From CALBPI01 sp038521865 (lineage in GTDB: Bacteria; Pseudomonadota; Gammaproteobacteria; Steroidobacterales; Woeseiaceae), in contig JBCBKO010000005.1 in the NCBI GenBank assembly GCA_038521865.1, positions 124,001-188,000 of the forward strand: a stretch of 64,000 nt of DNA, written 5' to 3'. Within the stretch, counting starts at the first letter, position 1. The number at the start of each line of letters is the position of its first letter. The translations under genes were made by a program, and so were the position numbers. The notes beneath the pieces are model-generated. The model had not been told where the DNA came from and did no database searches. It saw only the letters and a list, made by a program, of their open reading frames with translations. Positions 35,475-42,833 of this stretch are shown in pieces.

Positions 35475-37736
35475 ATGGCGTCTGATACCGACTGCGCTGC
35501 AGGGGGGCTGCGGCGTCGGATAAGAGACCTCATGGACCGCGTTGAAATCGTCCATCAGAATTTTCGCAGGCGTGTAGCGAGCGAGGATTTTCCGGAAGGC
35601 AATGCACCGACCAATGCGTTGACCCACACCGAAGCGGTGACGTTGTTCCGTGCTCAGGTTTTGAGTCGGCAGCTCGACCGCATTAGCCGCTCCATGCAGC
35701 AGGCTGGTGAGGGTTTTTATACGATTGGATCGTCCGGCCATGAAGGCATGGCCGGGGTCGCTCATGCGCTGCGACCCAGTGACATCGCTTTCCTGCATTA
35801 TCGCGATGCAGCATTTCAGATCGCACGCGGTGATCAGGTTCCCGGGCAACACATGGCGTGGGACATGTTGCTCTCATTCGCATGTTCCGCCGCTGATCCC
35901 ATTAGTGGCGGTCGTCACAAAGTCTTGGGTTCACGCAAGCTGAGAATTCCGCCACAGACCTCAACGATTGCGAGCCATTTACCGAAGGCGGTCGGTGCGG
36001 CGTTCGCCATCGGTGCGACGCGACGCTACCGGCCCGAGCATGCCCTTTGCGTACCCGACGATATCGCGGTTTGTACTTTCGGCGATGCGTCACTCAATCA
36101 CTCAACGGCCCAGGGTGCGATCAACACCATTGGTTGGGCGTCCATCCAGACTTCGCCTTTGCCATTGATGCTTGTGTGCGAGGACAACGGGATCGGGATT
36201 TCGACGACAACACCGAGAGGGTGGGTTGCGTCGTCGCTTGAGGATCGACCTGGCCTCGAGTACTTCTCAGCGAATGGGCTCGACATTTACGAGACCGTGG
36301 CAACGGCCCGTGAGGTTGCTCGATATGTTCGCGAGTACCGTAAAGCGGCGGTGTTGCATCTTCGCGTGGTCCGCTTGTACGGCCACGCCGGTGCGGACGT
36401 CGTGACATCCTATCTGCCACGCCCGCAGGTTGAGGCGGACGAGGCGAACGATCCGCTTTTGCACACAGTAAGACTGCTGCGTGATGCGGGTGCGCTCGAT
36501 CCGTCGGATGCACTAGCCATTTACGACGAGACAGAGCAAAGACTCGAACGACTGCGTTCTGAAGCAGTTGCACGACCGAGGCTCTCATCGGCGCGCGCGG
36601 TAAAGGCCAGCCTGATTCCGCCGAAGCGCCAATGCACAACGCCGAGGACACCGAGCACCGTTGATCGTGAGCATATGCTGACCAGCGATTGGCGCGCGCT
36701 GACCACACCACAGCCCATGTCGAAATTGATCAATCTCGCGTTGAGTGACTTGATGCTCGAGTACCCGGAGATTGTGCTGATGGGGGAGGACATCGGTCGT
36801 AAAGGCGGCGTATACGGTGTCACCCAGAAGCTTTACCAGCGCTTTGGCTCCGGTCGAGTGATCGATACGCTGCTGGATGAACAATCGATATTGGGACTTG
36901 CGATCGGGCTCGGCCAAAATGGTTTTATCCCGATACCGGAAATTCAATTTCTTGCGTACCTGCATAACGCCGAGGATCAGGTGCGAGGCGAGGCGGCGAC
37001 GCTGTCGTTTTTCTCCAATGGCCAGTTCACCAACCCCATGGTGATTCGCATTGCTGGACTCGGGTATCAGCGTGGCTTTGGTGGGCACTTTCACAATGAC
37101 AATTCCTTGGCGGTGCTCCGCGATATCCCTGGCCTCGTGATCGCCTGCCCATCCAACGGCCCCGATGCAGCGCAGATGCTTCGTGAGTGTGTTCGTTTGG
37201 CGCGAGAGGAGCAGCGTGTCGTGGTGTTTATCGAACCGATAGCTTTGTACGGTATGCGAGATCTGAGTGCCGACGGCGATGGCGACTGGCTAGGCGTCTA
37301 TCCTCAACCCGCGAAGCGCTTGTCGCTCGGTGAAGTCGGTGTCCATGGCGAAGGTCAGGACATCGCGATCGTCACCTATGGCAATGGCGTACATTTGTCA
37401 CGTCAGGCGCAGGTGCAACTGGCGGAGCGGGGTATCCAGGTTCGTGTGGTAGATATGCGCTGGATTGCGCCGATGCCCGAAGCCGCTCTGCTCGAGGCAA
37501 CCAAGCACTGCCGACATATTCTCATCGTCGATGAGTGCCGTCGCACCGGCAGTCAATCCGAAGCGCTGATGGCGTTCTTTGCCGAACAAGGGCGTAGCTC
37601 GTTGGCGCGCGTTACAGCCGACGACAGTTTTATTGCAACCGGACCGGCGTATGCAGCGACGTTGCCGTCGGTTGATGAGATTGTCGCGCGTGCAGCCGCT
37701 CTACAGACGCCGAAGCGAACGGTTGCCGTTTCGTAA
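35475..37736 (+). CDS. Fused alpha/beta E1 subunit of a 2-oxoacid dehydrogenase (BCKDH-like)
   Basis: The product (753 aa) has an N-terminal alpha-like half with YTIGSSGHEGMAGVAHAL, HYRDAAFQIARG and a thiamine-diphosphate segment GDASLNH (around residue 203) ending EDNGIGIST. A Pro/Arg-rich linker (about 365-395) joins it to the beta-like half, with LMGEDIGRKGGVYGVT, DEQSILGLAIGLGQNG, GFGGHFHNDNS and CPSNGPDAAQML. It should decarboxylate a 2-oxo acid. The metal-binding motif (GDAS/EDN instead of GDG/NN) deviates slightly. The stop shares one base with the next ATG, an unusual pairing with an acyltransferase and without E2/E3 genes nearby. ATG 35475 is preferred to TTG 35442. Confidence 0.85.
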   Translation: MASDTDCAAGGLRRRIRDLMDRVEIVHQNFRRRVASEDFPEGNAPTNALTHTEAVTLFRAQVLSRQLDRISRSMQQAGEGFYTIGSSGHEGMAGVAHALRPSDIAFLHYRDAAFQIARGDQVPGQHMAWDMLLSFACSAADPISGGRHKVLGSRKLRIPPQTSTIASHLPKAVGAAFAIGATRRYRPEHALCVPDDIAVCTFGDASLNHSTAQGAINTIGWASIQTSPLPLMLVCEDNGIGISTTTPRGWVASSLEDRPGLEYFSANGLDIYETVATAREVARYVREYRKAAVLHLRVVRLYGHAGADVVTSYLPRPQVEADEANDPLLHTVRLLRDAGALDPSDALAIYDETEQRLERLRSEAVARPRLSSARAVKASLIPPKRQCTTPRTPSTVDREHMLTSDWRALTTPQPMSKLINLALSDLMLEYPEIVLMGEDIGRKGGVYGVTQKLYQRFGSGRVIDTLLDEQSILGLAIGLGQNGFIPIPEIQFLAYLHNAEDQVRGEAATLSFFSNGQFTNPMVIRIAGLGYQRGFGGHFHNDNSLAVLRDIPGLVIACPSNGPDAAQMLRECVRLAREEQRVVVFIEPIALYGMRDLSADGDGDWLGVYPQPAKRLSLGEVGVHGEGQDIAIVTYGNGVHLSRQAQVQLAERGIQVRVVDMRWIAPMPEAALLEATKHCRHILIVDECRRTGSQSEALMAFFAEQGRSSLARVTADDSFIATGPAYAATLPSVDEIVARAAALQTPKRTVAVS

Positions 37737-38767
37737 TGTCACGCACTGCTGTAGTGGTTTGCCCAGGTCGCGGAACCTACGGCAAGGAGGAGCTCGGCTA
37801 CCTAAAGCGACATCATGCGTCCAGCATGCCGTTGTTCGGCGAGTTTGATGCGATTAGGGCAGAGAACAATCAAGCGTCTGTCACCGAGCTTGACGCAGCC
37901 GACCGTTACTCACTCGGGCGATACTCGCGCGGTGACATTTCCTCGCCCCTGATCTATGCCTCATCTTTGTGTGACGCGCAGGCGCTAGCTGACGACATTG
38001 AAGTCGTCGCTGTCACAGGCAATTCGATGGGCTGGTACATTGCGCTCGCCGTCGCCGGTGCACTGTCTGCGACAGATGGATTCCGTGTCGTGAATACGAT
38101 GGGCACGTTGATGCAGGAGCACTTGATTGGTGGCCAGCTCATTTACCCTTTCGTGAACAGCGAGTGGGAAGATGACCCCGTCAAGCGGCAATCGTTGCTG
38201 GCAGACGTTGCTGCTATCAACGAAGCACCCGATTGCGTTCTCGGACTGTCTATTGAGTTGGGCGGGATGTTGGTCCTCGCAGGTAATGAAGCAGGTCTCA
38301 AGCGATTCGAAGAAACTCAGCCACAGCTTCAAGATCGCTTCCCTATGCGTTTGCCAAACCACGCAGCGTTTCACACATCACTTCAAGCGCCGGTTGCTGA
38401 GGCAGGGCAACACGCCCTGCGGGACGTTGACTTTGGCCAGCCAACAAAGCCAATGGTAGACGGTCGTGGTCACACCTGGTGGCCAAACGCGACGGATGCC
38501 GACGCATTGCTCGATTACACACTGGGGCATCAGGTCACGGAGCCGTACGATTTCACCGCCGCCGTGCAGGCGGCCGCAAAAGAGTTCGCGCCGGATCTGT
38601 TCATCATCACCGGACCGGGTGCAACGCTCGGCGGCGCCGTCGCCCAAGCGCTCATTCGCTGCCAGTGGCGTGGCATGACGAGCAAAGCGGATTTCCAGGA
38701 TCTGCAACGCACGGCGCCAGTTGTTGCGTCTATGGGTATGGACGAGCAACGTAATTGGGTTGTCTGA
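37736..38767 (+). CDS. FabD-like acyltransferase-fold protein
   Basis: The product (343 aa) begins VVVCPGRGTYGKEE. Its nucleophile elbow is GNSMGWYIALAVAG (Ser97), i.e. GNSMG instead of the usual GHSLG of malonyl-CoA:ACP transacylases. A second conserved site PNHAAFHT (His near 209/213) corresponds to the catalytic His of the family. The C-terminus has IITGPGATLGGAVAQ, as in FabD. An acyl transfer or hydrolysis role is likely; the acyl donor could be the product of the fused E1 encoded immediately upstream, which overlaps by one base. The Asn at the elbow makes standard malonyl transfer uncertain. Confidence 0.75.
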   Translation: MSRTAVVVCPGRGTYGKEELGYLKRHHASSMPLFGEFDAIRAENNQASVTELDAADRYSLGRYSRGDISSPLIYASSLCDAQALADDIEVVAVTGNSMGWYIALAVAGALSATDGFRVVNTMGTLMQEHLIGGQLIYPFVNSEWEDDPVKRQSLLADVAAINEAPDCVLGLSIELGGMLVLAGNEAGLKRFEETQPQLQDRFPMRLPNHAAFHTSLQAPVAEAGQHALRDVDFGQPTKPMVDGRGHTWWPNATDADALLDYTLGHQVTEPYDFTAAVQAAAKEFAPDLFIITGPGATLGGAVAQALIRCQWRGMTSKADFQDLQRTAPVVASMGMDEQRNWVV

Positions 38768-38937
38768 TGTCGCGCGAATTGGTGCCCAGAACTGTCTCTA
38801 CTCCTCAACGATATTCTCAGCTGATGCTGCCAAAGCATTGTTTTGTTGTACCCACCACAGCTACATAAAACCTTAACTTGAGGAATCCACTCCACGTTCA
38901 TACCTTTGCGCGCAATCGTGAAAAGGGAGAGCTTTGC

Positions 38938-39192
38938 ATGATTGCCGAATCCGATTTCTTCCGCGAGGAAGCACGTGTGAACCGTCGACGCTTGTTTCGC
39001 TGTCTGGCACCCGACCAAATCGCTGAAAGACTTGCATTGATCCGACATGGACGTACTCACGAGGCAACCGAACTTGCTATTTGGCTAGATGCAAATTGGC
39101 AAGATACTGCGATCCGCATGCTGGGTGATCAAGCTTATCTCGACTACGTCGAGGCGTTAGAAGGCAGGCATATTCGCGCTGCATTCGGCTAG
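38938..39192 (+). CDS. Small helical protein of unknown function
   Basis: The product (84 aa) starts at ATG 38938, preceded by GGGAGAG at good spacing; an upstream in-frame ATG at 38878 has no such site. The sequence is helical and charged (RVNRRRLFRCLAPDQIAERLAL, over residues about 13-34, and ATELAIWLDANWQD). No family is recognised. It stands alone between the acyltransferase gene and the convergent HNH gene. The 38768-38937 interval shows nothing else. Confidence 0.55.
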   Translation: MIAESDFFREEARVNRRRLFRCLAPDQIAERLALIRHGRTHEATELAIWLDANWQDTAIRMLGDQAYLDYVEALEGRHIRAAFG

Positions 39193-39232
39193 CCGACGCG
39201 GCGCCCATCAGCAAGACCGCCATCCTGTTAGT

Positions 39233-39793
39233 TCAGATCCGACTCTGCGGACCAACGCGCGTCCTCAGGAATGCCATCTGGTCGCCGAGGATATTTCTAT
39301 TGCTCAGGATCAGGCCTTCTGCCCGATTTGGGACATAAGGGGTCGCCAATAGCGACATGCCACACTCATCCAGCAGCGAGTCTGCCTTGCGCTGATTGCA
39401 CGCGCGGCAAGCCGTGACGACGTTTTCCCAAGTATCCAAACCACCGCGAGATACCGGCATGACGTGGTCGCGCGTCAGCTGCGATTTGCCGAGGTCGCCG
39501 CCGCAATACAGACACAGAAACCCGTCGCGACGGAGGAGCGCGATGTTGGTCAACGCAGGCTTACCCGCCCAATGGTCTACAGAACGGTCTACGCTTGTGG
39601 TGGCAACGATGCTGTTGATGCGCAGGATTGAACGACTGCCGGTTGCTCGCGAGAAGCCGCCACGCAGAGTCATGACCGCATCGCCGGCTTCCCACGCAAC
39701 CTGATCTCTGCAATACAGCAGCGCACCATCTTCGCGAGTGATCCAGCCTACCGGCCGTCCGCCCACATCCAGTTTGAGTACTTGTTCCATCAT
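39233..39793 (-). CDS. HNH endonuclease
   Basis: The product (186 aa) has a C-terminal HNH domain: CLYCGGDL and CRACNQRK supply the two zinc-binding Cys pairs, and LTRDHVMPVSRGGLDTWENV contains the catalytic His and the Asn of the motif. The N-terminal 80 residues (VGWITREDGALLYCRDQVAW) are typical of a widespread stand-alone HNH_5-like family. It is the last gene of the minus-strand tRNA island and starts only 46 bp after the tRNA-Leu(CAG) 3' end, so it may be on the same transcript. A hairpin AACAAT-GCGA-ATTGTT (39812-39827) lies in its leader. Confidence 0.85.
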   Translation of the reverse strand: MMEQVLKLDVGGRPVGWITREDGALLYCRDQVAWEAGDAVMTLRGGFSRATGSRSILRINSIVATTSVDRSVDHWAGKPALTNIALLRRDGFLCLYCGGDLGKSQLTRDHVMPVSRGGLDTWENVVTACRACNQRKADSLLDECGMSLLATPYVPNRAEGLILSNRNILGDQMAFLRTRVGPQSRI

Positions 39794-39839
39794 TGTTCTT
39801 CTCGGGTCAGCAACAATGCGAATTGTTCAGACGAAGAGT

Positions 39840-39919
39840 TGGTAGCCGCCCCCGGGGTCGAACCGGGAAAACACCTGCTTCTGAGGCAGGTAGGTATGCC
39901 AAATTCCCTTCAGACGGCT
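39840..39919 (-). tRNA. tRNA-Leu(CAG), short variable arm
   Basis: The minus strand folds into a cloverleaf: acceptor AGCCGTC/GGCGGCT (one G-U), anticodon arm CCTGC-CTCAGAA-GCAGG with anticodon CAG, T-arm CCCGG-TTCGACC-CCGGG, A73 and encoded CCA. The D-arm has the leucine-type pattern TG-AAGG...GGCATACCT with G13/A22. The variable region is only about six bases, whereas bacterial tRNA-Leu normally has a long variable arm. Confidence 0.82.
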
Positions 39920-39925
39920 GGTGTT

Positions 39926-40001
39926 TGGGGTGAATCAACGGGGTCGAACCGATATCTATCAGGGTCACGGCCTGGGGCTTTGCCATTAAGCTAGATTCAC
40001 C
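39926..40001 (-). tRNA. tRNA-His(GTG)
   Basis: Cloverleaf on the minus strand with acceptor GTGAATC/GATTCAC, D-arm GCTT-AATGGCA-AAGC, anticodon loop CCGTGAC (GTG), a T-arm ending CCGTT, C73 and encoded CCA. The extra 5' G (base 40001) can pair with C73, the tRNA-His identity element. Oddities: C33 instead of U33, one mismatch in the anticodon stem (C27/A43) and one in the T-stem. Confidence 0.85.
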
Positions 40002-40003
40002 AT

Positions 40004-40077
40004 TGGTCCGCCCTGAGAGAATCGAACTCTCGTCACCGGATTAAGAGTCCGGTGCACAACCACTATGCCAAGGGCGA
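40004..40077 (-). tRNA. tRNA-Lys(CTT)
   Basis: Minus-strand cloverleaf: acceptor TCGCCCT/AGGGCGG (U1-G72 wobble), D-arm GCAT-AGTGGTT-GTGC, anticodon arm CCGGA-CTCTTAA-TCCGG (CTT), T-arm GAGAG-TTCGATT-CTCTC, A73 and encoded CCA. It lies 51 bp downstream of the slipin stop codon and two bases from tRNA-His, so it is probably co-transcribed with slipin. Confidence 0.9.
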
Positions 40078-40128
40078 AAGTTGCGAGAGGCCAGGCCTTG
40101 CACCCAGCCTCCCGCGGGTTGGCCAAAC

Positions 40129-41268
40129 TCACCGCTTCATACGAACCAGGTCGTTCAGCACGGCATCGAGGCCGCCGTAAACCGAGAGGTTGCCGATCTT
40201 GTCGGTGATCTTCTCGAGCGTCTCGAGCTCCTTGAGACGCAACGCAACTGCGTTCGTCTCCATGACCTTCGCGGTGTTCAAAAGTGAACGGGTCGCGTTG
40301 GTCTCTTCGCGACGGCGAATGACGTTGGCCTGGGCGGCCTTTTCGGCCTCCACCACCTGCGCCAGCAACATCTTCATGTCACCCGGCAGGATGATGTCCT
40401 TAACGCCAACCGACTTCACCGTGATACCCATAGCCGCGAAGTGCTCCACAAGGTGAGCCGCCACCGACGTATCGATTACGGCCTTGTCCTCGAGCAGCGC
40501 GTCGAGCGTACGGGTACCTACCGCACCGCGCAGACCGAACTGCACTTCCTTGTACAGGTGGTCGAGGGGGTCCTTAGCCGCACGCACCGCCATTTCGACG
40601 TCTGCGTACTGGTAAGTTGCGGTGAGGTTGATGCGCACAGCGACCTTGTCCTTGGTCAGGATTTCCTGGCCAGAGACTTCGAGGGTCTGTACACGAGTGT
40701 CGAAGAGCTTCACTTCCACAGCGCGCTCCACGGCCAAAAAGGCGTGGAAGCCCGGTGCGAGCGAGCGCTTCAGTTCGCCGTCCACGTAGAGCAGGCCTAC
40801 GTGACCAGCCGGTACGACACGTGCGTAGATCGTCTTGTCCGCGATCGACTTCAACACGTGATCGTTACCCGCGAGCAGGCGCTTGGCCAGGCGGGTATCG
40901 ATATCCACGTCATCGGTGATCGTGTAACGCTCCACACGGATCTTGCGAACACCCTTGGTAAAGAGGTGGCGCGTGGCCGGAGCCATGATCAGCGTGACGC
41001 GGTCATCGTGGTAGATGACGGCGATCTCGTTCGCATCGGTTTTGATGACATCGAAGTAGCGAGCGACATCTTCCGCGTAAGACTCCACGAGGAAGTCCTG
41101 CAGACGGTGCGCAAAAAGCGGCACGGTGACGTCGATCTTTTCGATGGTGTAGCGGTGCAATGCCGTTACGAAACGGTGCACGCCAGGTTCGAGGAACTTG
41201 ACGAAGTCGCCGTCACGGAACAGGAGTGCACGTTCGTGCTTGCGCACATTGAACTTCATGTAAAACAT
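40129..41268 (-). CDS. Soluble slipin (band-7/SPFH domain) protein of the tRNA island
   Basis: The product (379 aa) starts at ATG 41268, supported by GGAGAA seven bases upstream; the longer frame to 41445 has no start support. Residues about 1-135 hold an N-terminal region with a repeated half-domain feel (NVRKHERALLFRDGDFVKFL and later RVVPAGHVGLLYVDGEL). The band-7 domain spans about 140-290 (VLTKD-like ILTKDKVAVRINLTATYQY; VGTRTLDALLEDK), followed by a helical Ala/Glu-rich coiled tail (EAEKAAQANVIRRREETNA). No membrane helix is present, unlike classic stomatins. It is flanked by tRNA genes on both sides. From memory, slipins of this type are linked with tRNA or RNA-repair (Rtc) loci; no rtcA/rtcB is in this window. 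Confidence 0.88.
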   Translation of the reverse strand: MFYMKFNVRKHERALLFRDGDFVKFLEPGVHRFVTALHRYTIEKIDVTVPLFAHRLQDFLVESYAEDVARYFDVIKTDANEIAVIYHDDRVTLIMAPATRHLFTKGVRKIRVERYTITDDVDIDTRLAKRLLAGNDHVLKSIADKTIYARVVPAGHVGLLYVDGELKRSLAPGFHAFLAVERAVEVKLFDTRVQTLEVSGQEILTKDKVAVRINLTATYQYADVEMAVRAAKDPLDHLYKEVQFGLRGAVGTRTLDALLEDKAVIDTSVAAHLVEHFAAMGITVKSVGVKDIILPGDMKMLLAQVVEAEKAAQANVIRRREETNATRSLLNTAKVMETNAVALRLKELETLEKITDKIGNLSVYGGLDAVLNDLVRMKR

Positions 41269-41546
41269 GTGGCGTTCTCCTTTGTTGTTGGTGAATGAAC
41301 CTGGTGAAGAAATTGGTGCGGCTATGCCCACGACCGGCAGGCGGATTCGCGGTGAGTCACGACCGGGTCGAAGACGCGAGTCCGCACGCAGCGGGGCACA
41401 CGGGCCGTCCGCCGGGTACGTCGTCGGGAATTCGATCGGGCACATGAATCAACACGCAAACCGGCGAGCAGATCGCTGCGCGCGTCACTCGGTGGCGAAC
41501 CAATCGAGCGAGTTGCGCCGGACACAGCCGCGGGTGGAGACAGAAT
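41269..41546. other. Slipin upstream region without gene
   Basis: This 278-bp stretch precedes slipin on the minus strand. It is GC-rich and has several short palindromes, but no tRNA and no convincing coding frame. I looked for a sigma-54 promoter (GG-N10-GC) as expected for RtcR-controlled loci and did not find a good match. Confidence 0.4.
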
Positions 41547-41607
41547 CTCTCTGTCAGGGCGGACTCGAACCGCAGACTTGCGTCCTTCCTCACATGGCGT
41601 GAAAGGC
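41547..41607 (-). pseudogene. Degenerate tRNA-like remnant (T-arm only)
   Basis: The minus strand contains a T-arm-like segment (GCGG-TTCGAGT-CCGC, around 41557-41574) and a hairpin that could be an anticodon arm, but no complementary acceptor stem can be found. It follows the next tRNA-like element after only a few bases. It is probably a decayed or highly divergent tRNA. Confidence 0.35.
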
Positions 41608-41610
41608 CAG

Positions 41611-41683
41611 GCGTCTAATGCAGGATTCGAACCTGCAACACTACGATTTGAACGTATGCTCTACCTGTCTGAGCTAATTAGAC
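41611..41683 (-). tRNA. tRNA-like, anticodon CAA (Leu?)
   Basis: Minus strand: perfect acceptor GTCTAAT/ATTAGAC, D-arm GCTC...GAGC, T-arm GCAGG-TTCGAAT-CCTGC. The anticodon loop is TTCAAAT (CAA) on a stem with an A27/G43 mismatch, and the element is one base shorter than normal between D-arm and anticodon arm. The D-arm is not leucine-like. CCA is not encoded (CCT instead). The identity is therefore uncertain. Confidence 0.65.
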
Positions 41684-41821
41684 AAAGGGTGACTTGAGCT
41701 GGCGGTTCGTTCGGTACACACGCGGCAAAGGGGCTTTGTGCGCCAGTCGGGAATTCAGAGAACCCGATCCGTTGAATGTGGCGACAACTCAGACCATGGG
41801 ATGACGGCGTGCCGTCAAATT

Positions 41822-41896
41822 TGGTTGCCCGAGGTGGGGTTGCACCACCGACCTCCGCGTTGTGGGCGCGGCGCTCTACTGCTGAGCTATCGGGCC
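41822..41896 (-). tRNA. tRNA-Val(CAC)
   Basis: Minus strand: acceptor GGCCCGA/TCGGGCA (six pairs, mismatch at 1-72), D-arm GCTC-AGCAGTA-GAGC, anticodon arm CCGCG-CCCACAA-CGCGG (CAC), T-arm GGTGG-TGCAACC-CCACC, A73 and encoded CCA. Oddities: C33 instead of U33 and TGC instead of TTC at the start of the T-loop. Confidence 0.8.
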
Positions 41897-41975
41897 TTGG
41901 TGATGAGGTAAGGATGAAGCCGGCAAATGCAGGGGTCCGCCTCAAGATGGTGACTGAACTCTTTTCTTGTATCGA

Positions 41976-42047
41976 CTGCCTAGGTACGACTCGAACGTAC
42001 AACTCCGCGCATATTTGGCATGCTCATCCCTGATGAGTTACTGGTCC
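41976..42047 (-). pseudogene. Degenerate tRNA-like element, anticodon CAA
   Basis: A perfect T-arm (GTACG-TTCGAGT-CGTAC) and a clear anticodon hairpin (GCAT-GCCAAAT-ATGC, anticodon CAA) are present. A D-arm-like hairpin (CTCAT...ATGAG) precedes them. The acceptor stem pairs at only four of seven positions and CCA is absent. The element may be a decayed tRNA or a tRNA-like decoy. Confidence 0.5.
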
Positions 42048-42185
42048 GGTGTGTTGGGTAAACTCAACCTTCAGTACTTCCACGTAGCTAGCGTATGCAG
42101 CTGACGCTGGTGGATAAGCTTCGGCTCGAACTTGCGGTCGGATACAGTGGTGATTGCTTTGCTCAATGGACTGGTAATTTCGGGA

Positions 42186-42824
42186 TTAGCGACAGTACAG
42201 CTCTTGTGATGCAGCGTTTTCAATGTCGGTCTTGTAAGACCGCATAAGCGCAAGTATCTCGTCGACTAATTCGGAAAACTCACGTCCAGCAATGTCGATA
42301 AATTCACCATGAGCAATTTTATTGCGACGGTTGACGAGGCTGGAATCGATAAGTTTGAATTTGGTTTCGTAGCTAGAAAGGTTGATATCGAGGGAAGCCG
42401 CGATGTTGGCAAATACTGCAGACGTTAAATTTGCTCTTGTGTCTATCGCTGAAGCGATGTTTAGGCGTGCATGCTGATCAAGTTCAGAGAGAATGAACTC
42501 TACAGTCTCGGTGTTAGCTGCCGCTTTCTTTCCTGCAACGAGCGCGTGTATGCGGCTCTTTATGCCAAGGACAATGAAGCATGATTTTAGGTCTCTGAAT
42601 CGCAAAGCTCGGCTCTCAACGTAGCTCAAATAGATTTCTGAAGAGCGCTTTATGAATCCCTCCCAATGTGCATAAAGCAGTGCTACTCCAGCTCGAGCGA
42701 AGGGAGCGCGCTGTGGTCCGTTTTTTCCGGCTCCTGTTTTGAAAACATTGAGCTCCTTAATTCGCCACGCCATTTCTGAATCCAGGGCCGTTTGCATTTC
42801 GTCTAGCGTCCTGATGCGTCGCAC
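42186..42824 (-). CDS. MAE_28990/MAE_18760-type HEPN RNase-like protein
   Basis: The product (212 aa) starts at GTG 42824, with GAGG seven bases upstream. It is all-helical and carries the HEPN ribonuclease motif R-x4-H (R167-NKIA-H172). WEGFIKRSSEIYLSYVESR near residues 54-72 matches the MAE_28990-type HEPN family. HEPN proteins of this sort cleave RNA, often tRNA or ribosome-bound mRNA, in toxin or antiviral systems. It starts nine bases after the DUF262 gene in an operon and is visibly more AT-rich than the flanking chromosome, suggesting transfer. tRNA genes flank the pair. Confidence 0.82.
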   Translation of the reverse strand: MRRIRTLDEMQTALDSEMAWRIKELNVFKTGAGKNGPQRAPFARAGVALLYAHWEGFIKRSSEIYLSYVESRALRFRDLKSCFIVLGIKSRIHALVAGKKAAANTETVEFILSELDQHARLNIASAIDTRANLTSAVFANIAASLDINLSSYETKFKLIDSSLVNRRNKIAHGEFIDIAGREFSELVDEILALMRSYKTDIENAASQELYCR

Positions 42825-42833
42825 GGCTAGGCC

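Noticed and set aside
40441..41298. Long open frame (285 codons) on the plus strand opposite slipin
   Set aside because: It is antisense to a well-supported slipin gene with a ribosome site and family motifs; no domain or ribosome site supports the plus-strand frame.
41269..41546. Possible sigma-54 promoter for an RtcR-type slipin locus
   Set aside because: No GG-N10-GC arrangement close to consensus was found upstream of slipin on the minus strand.
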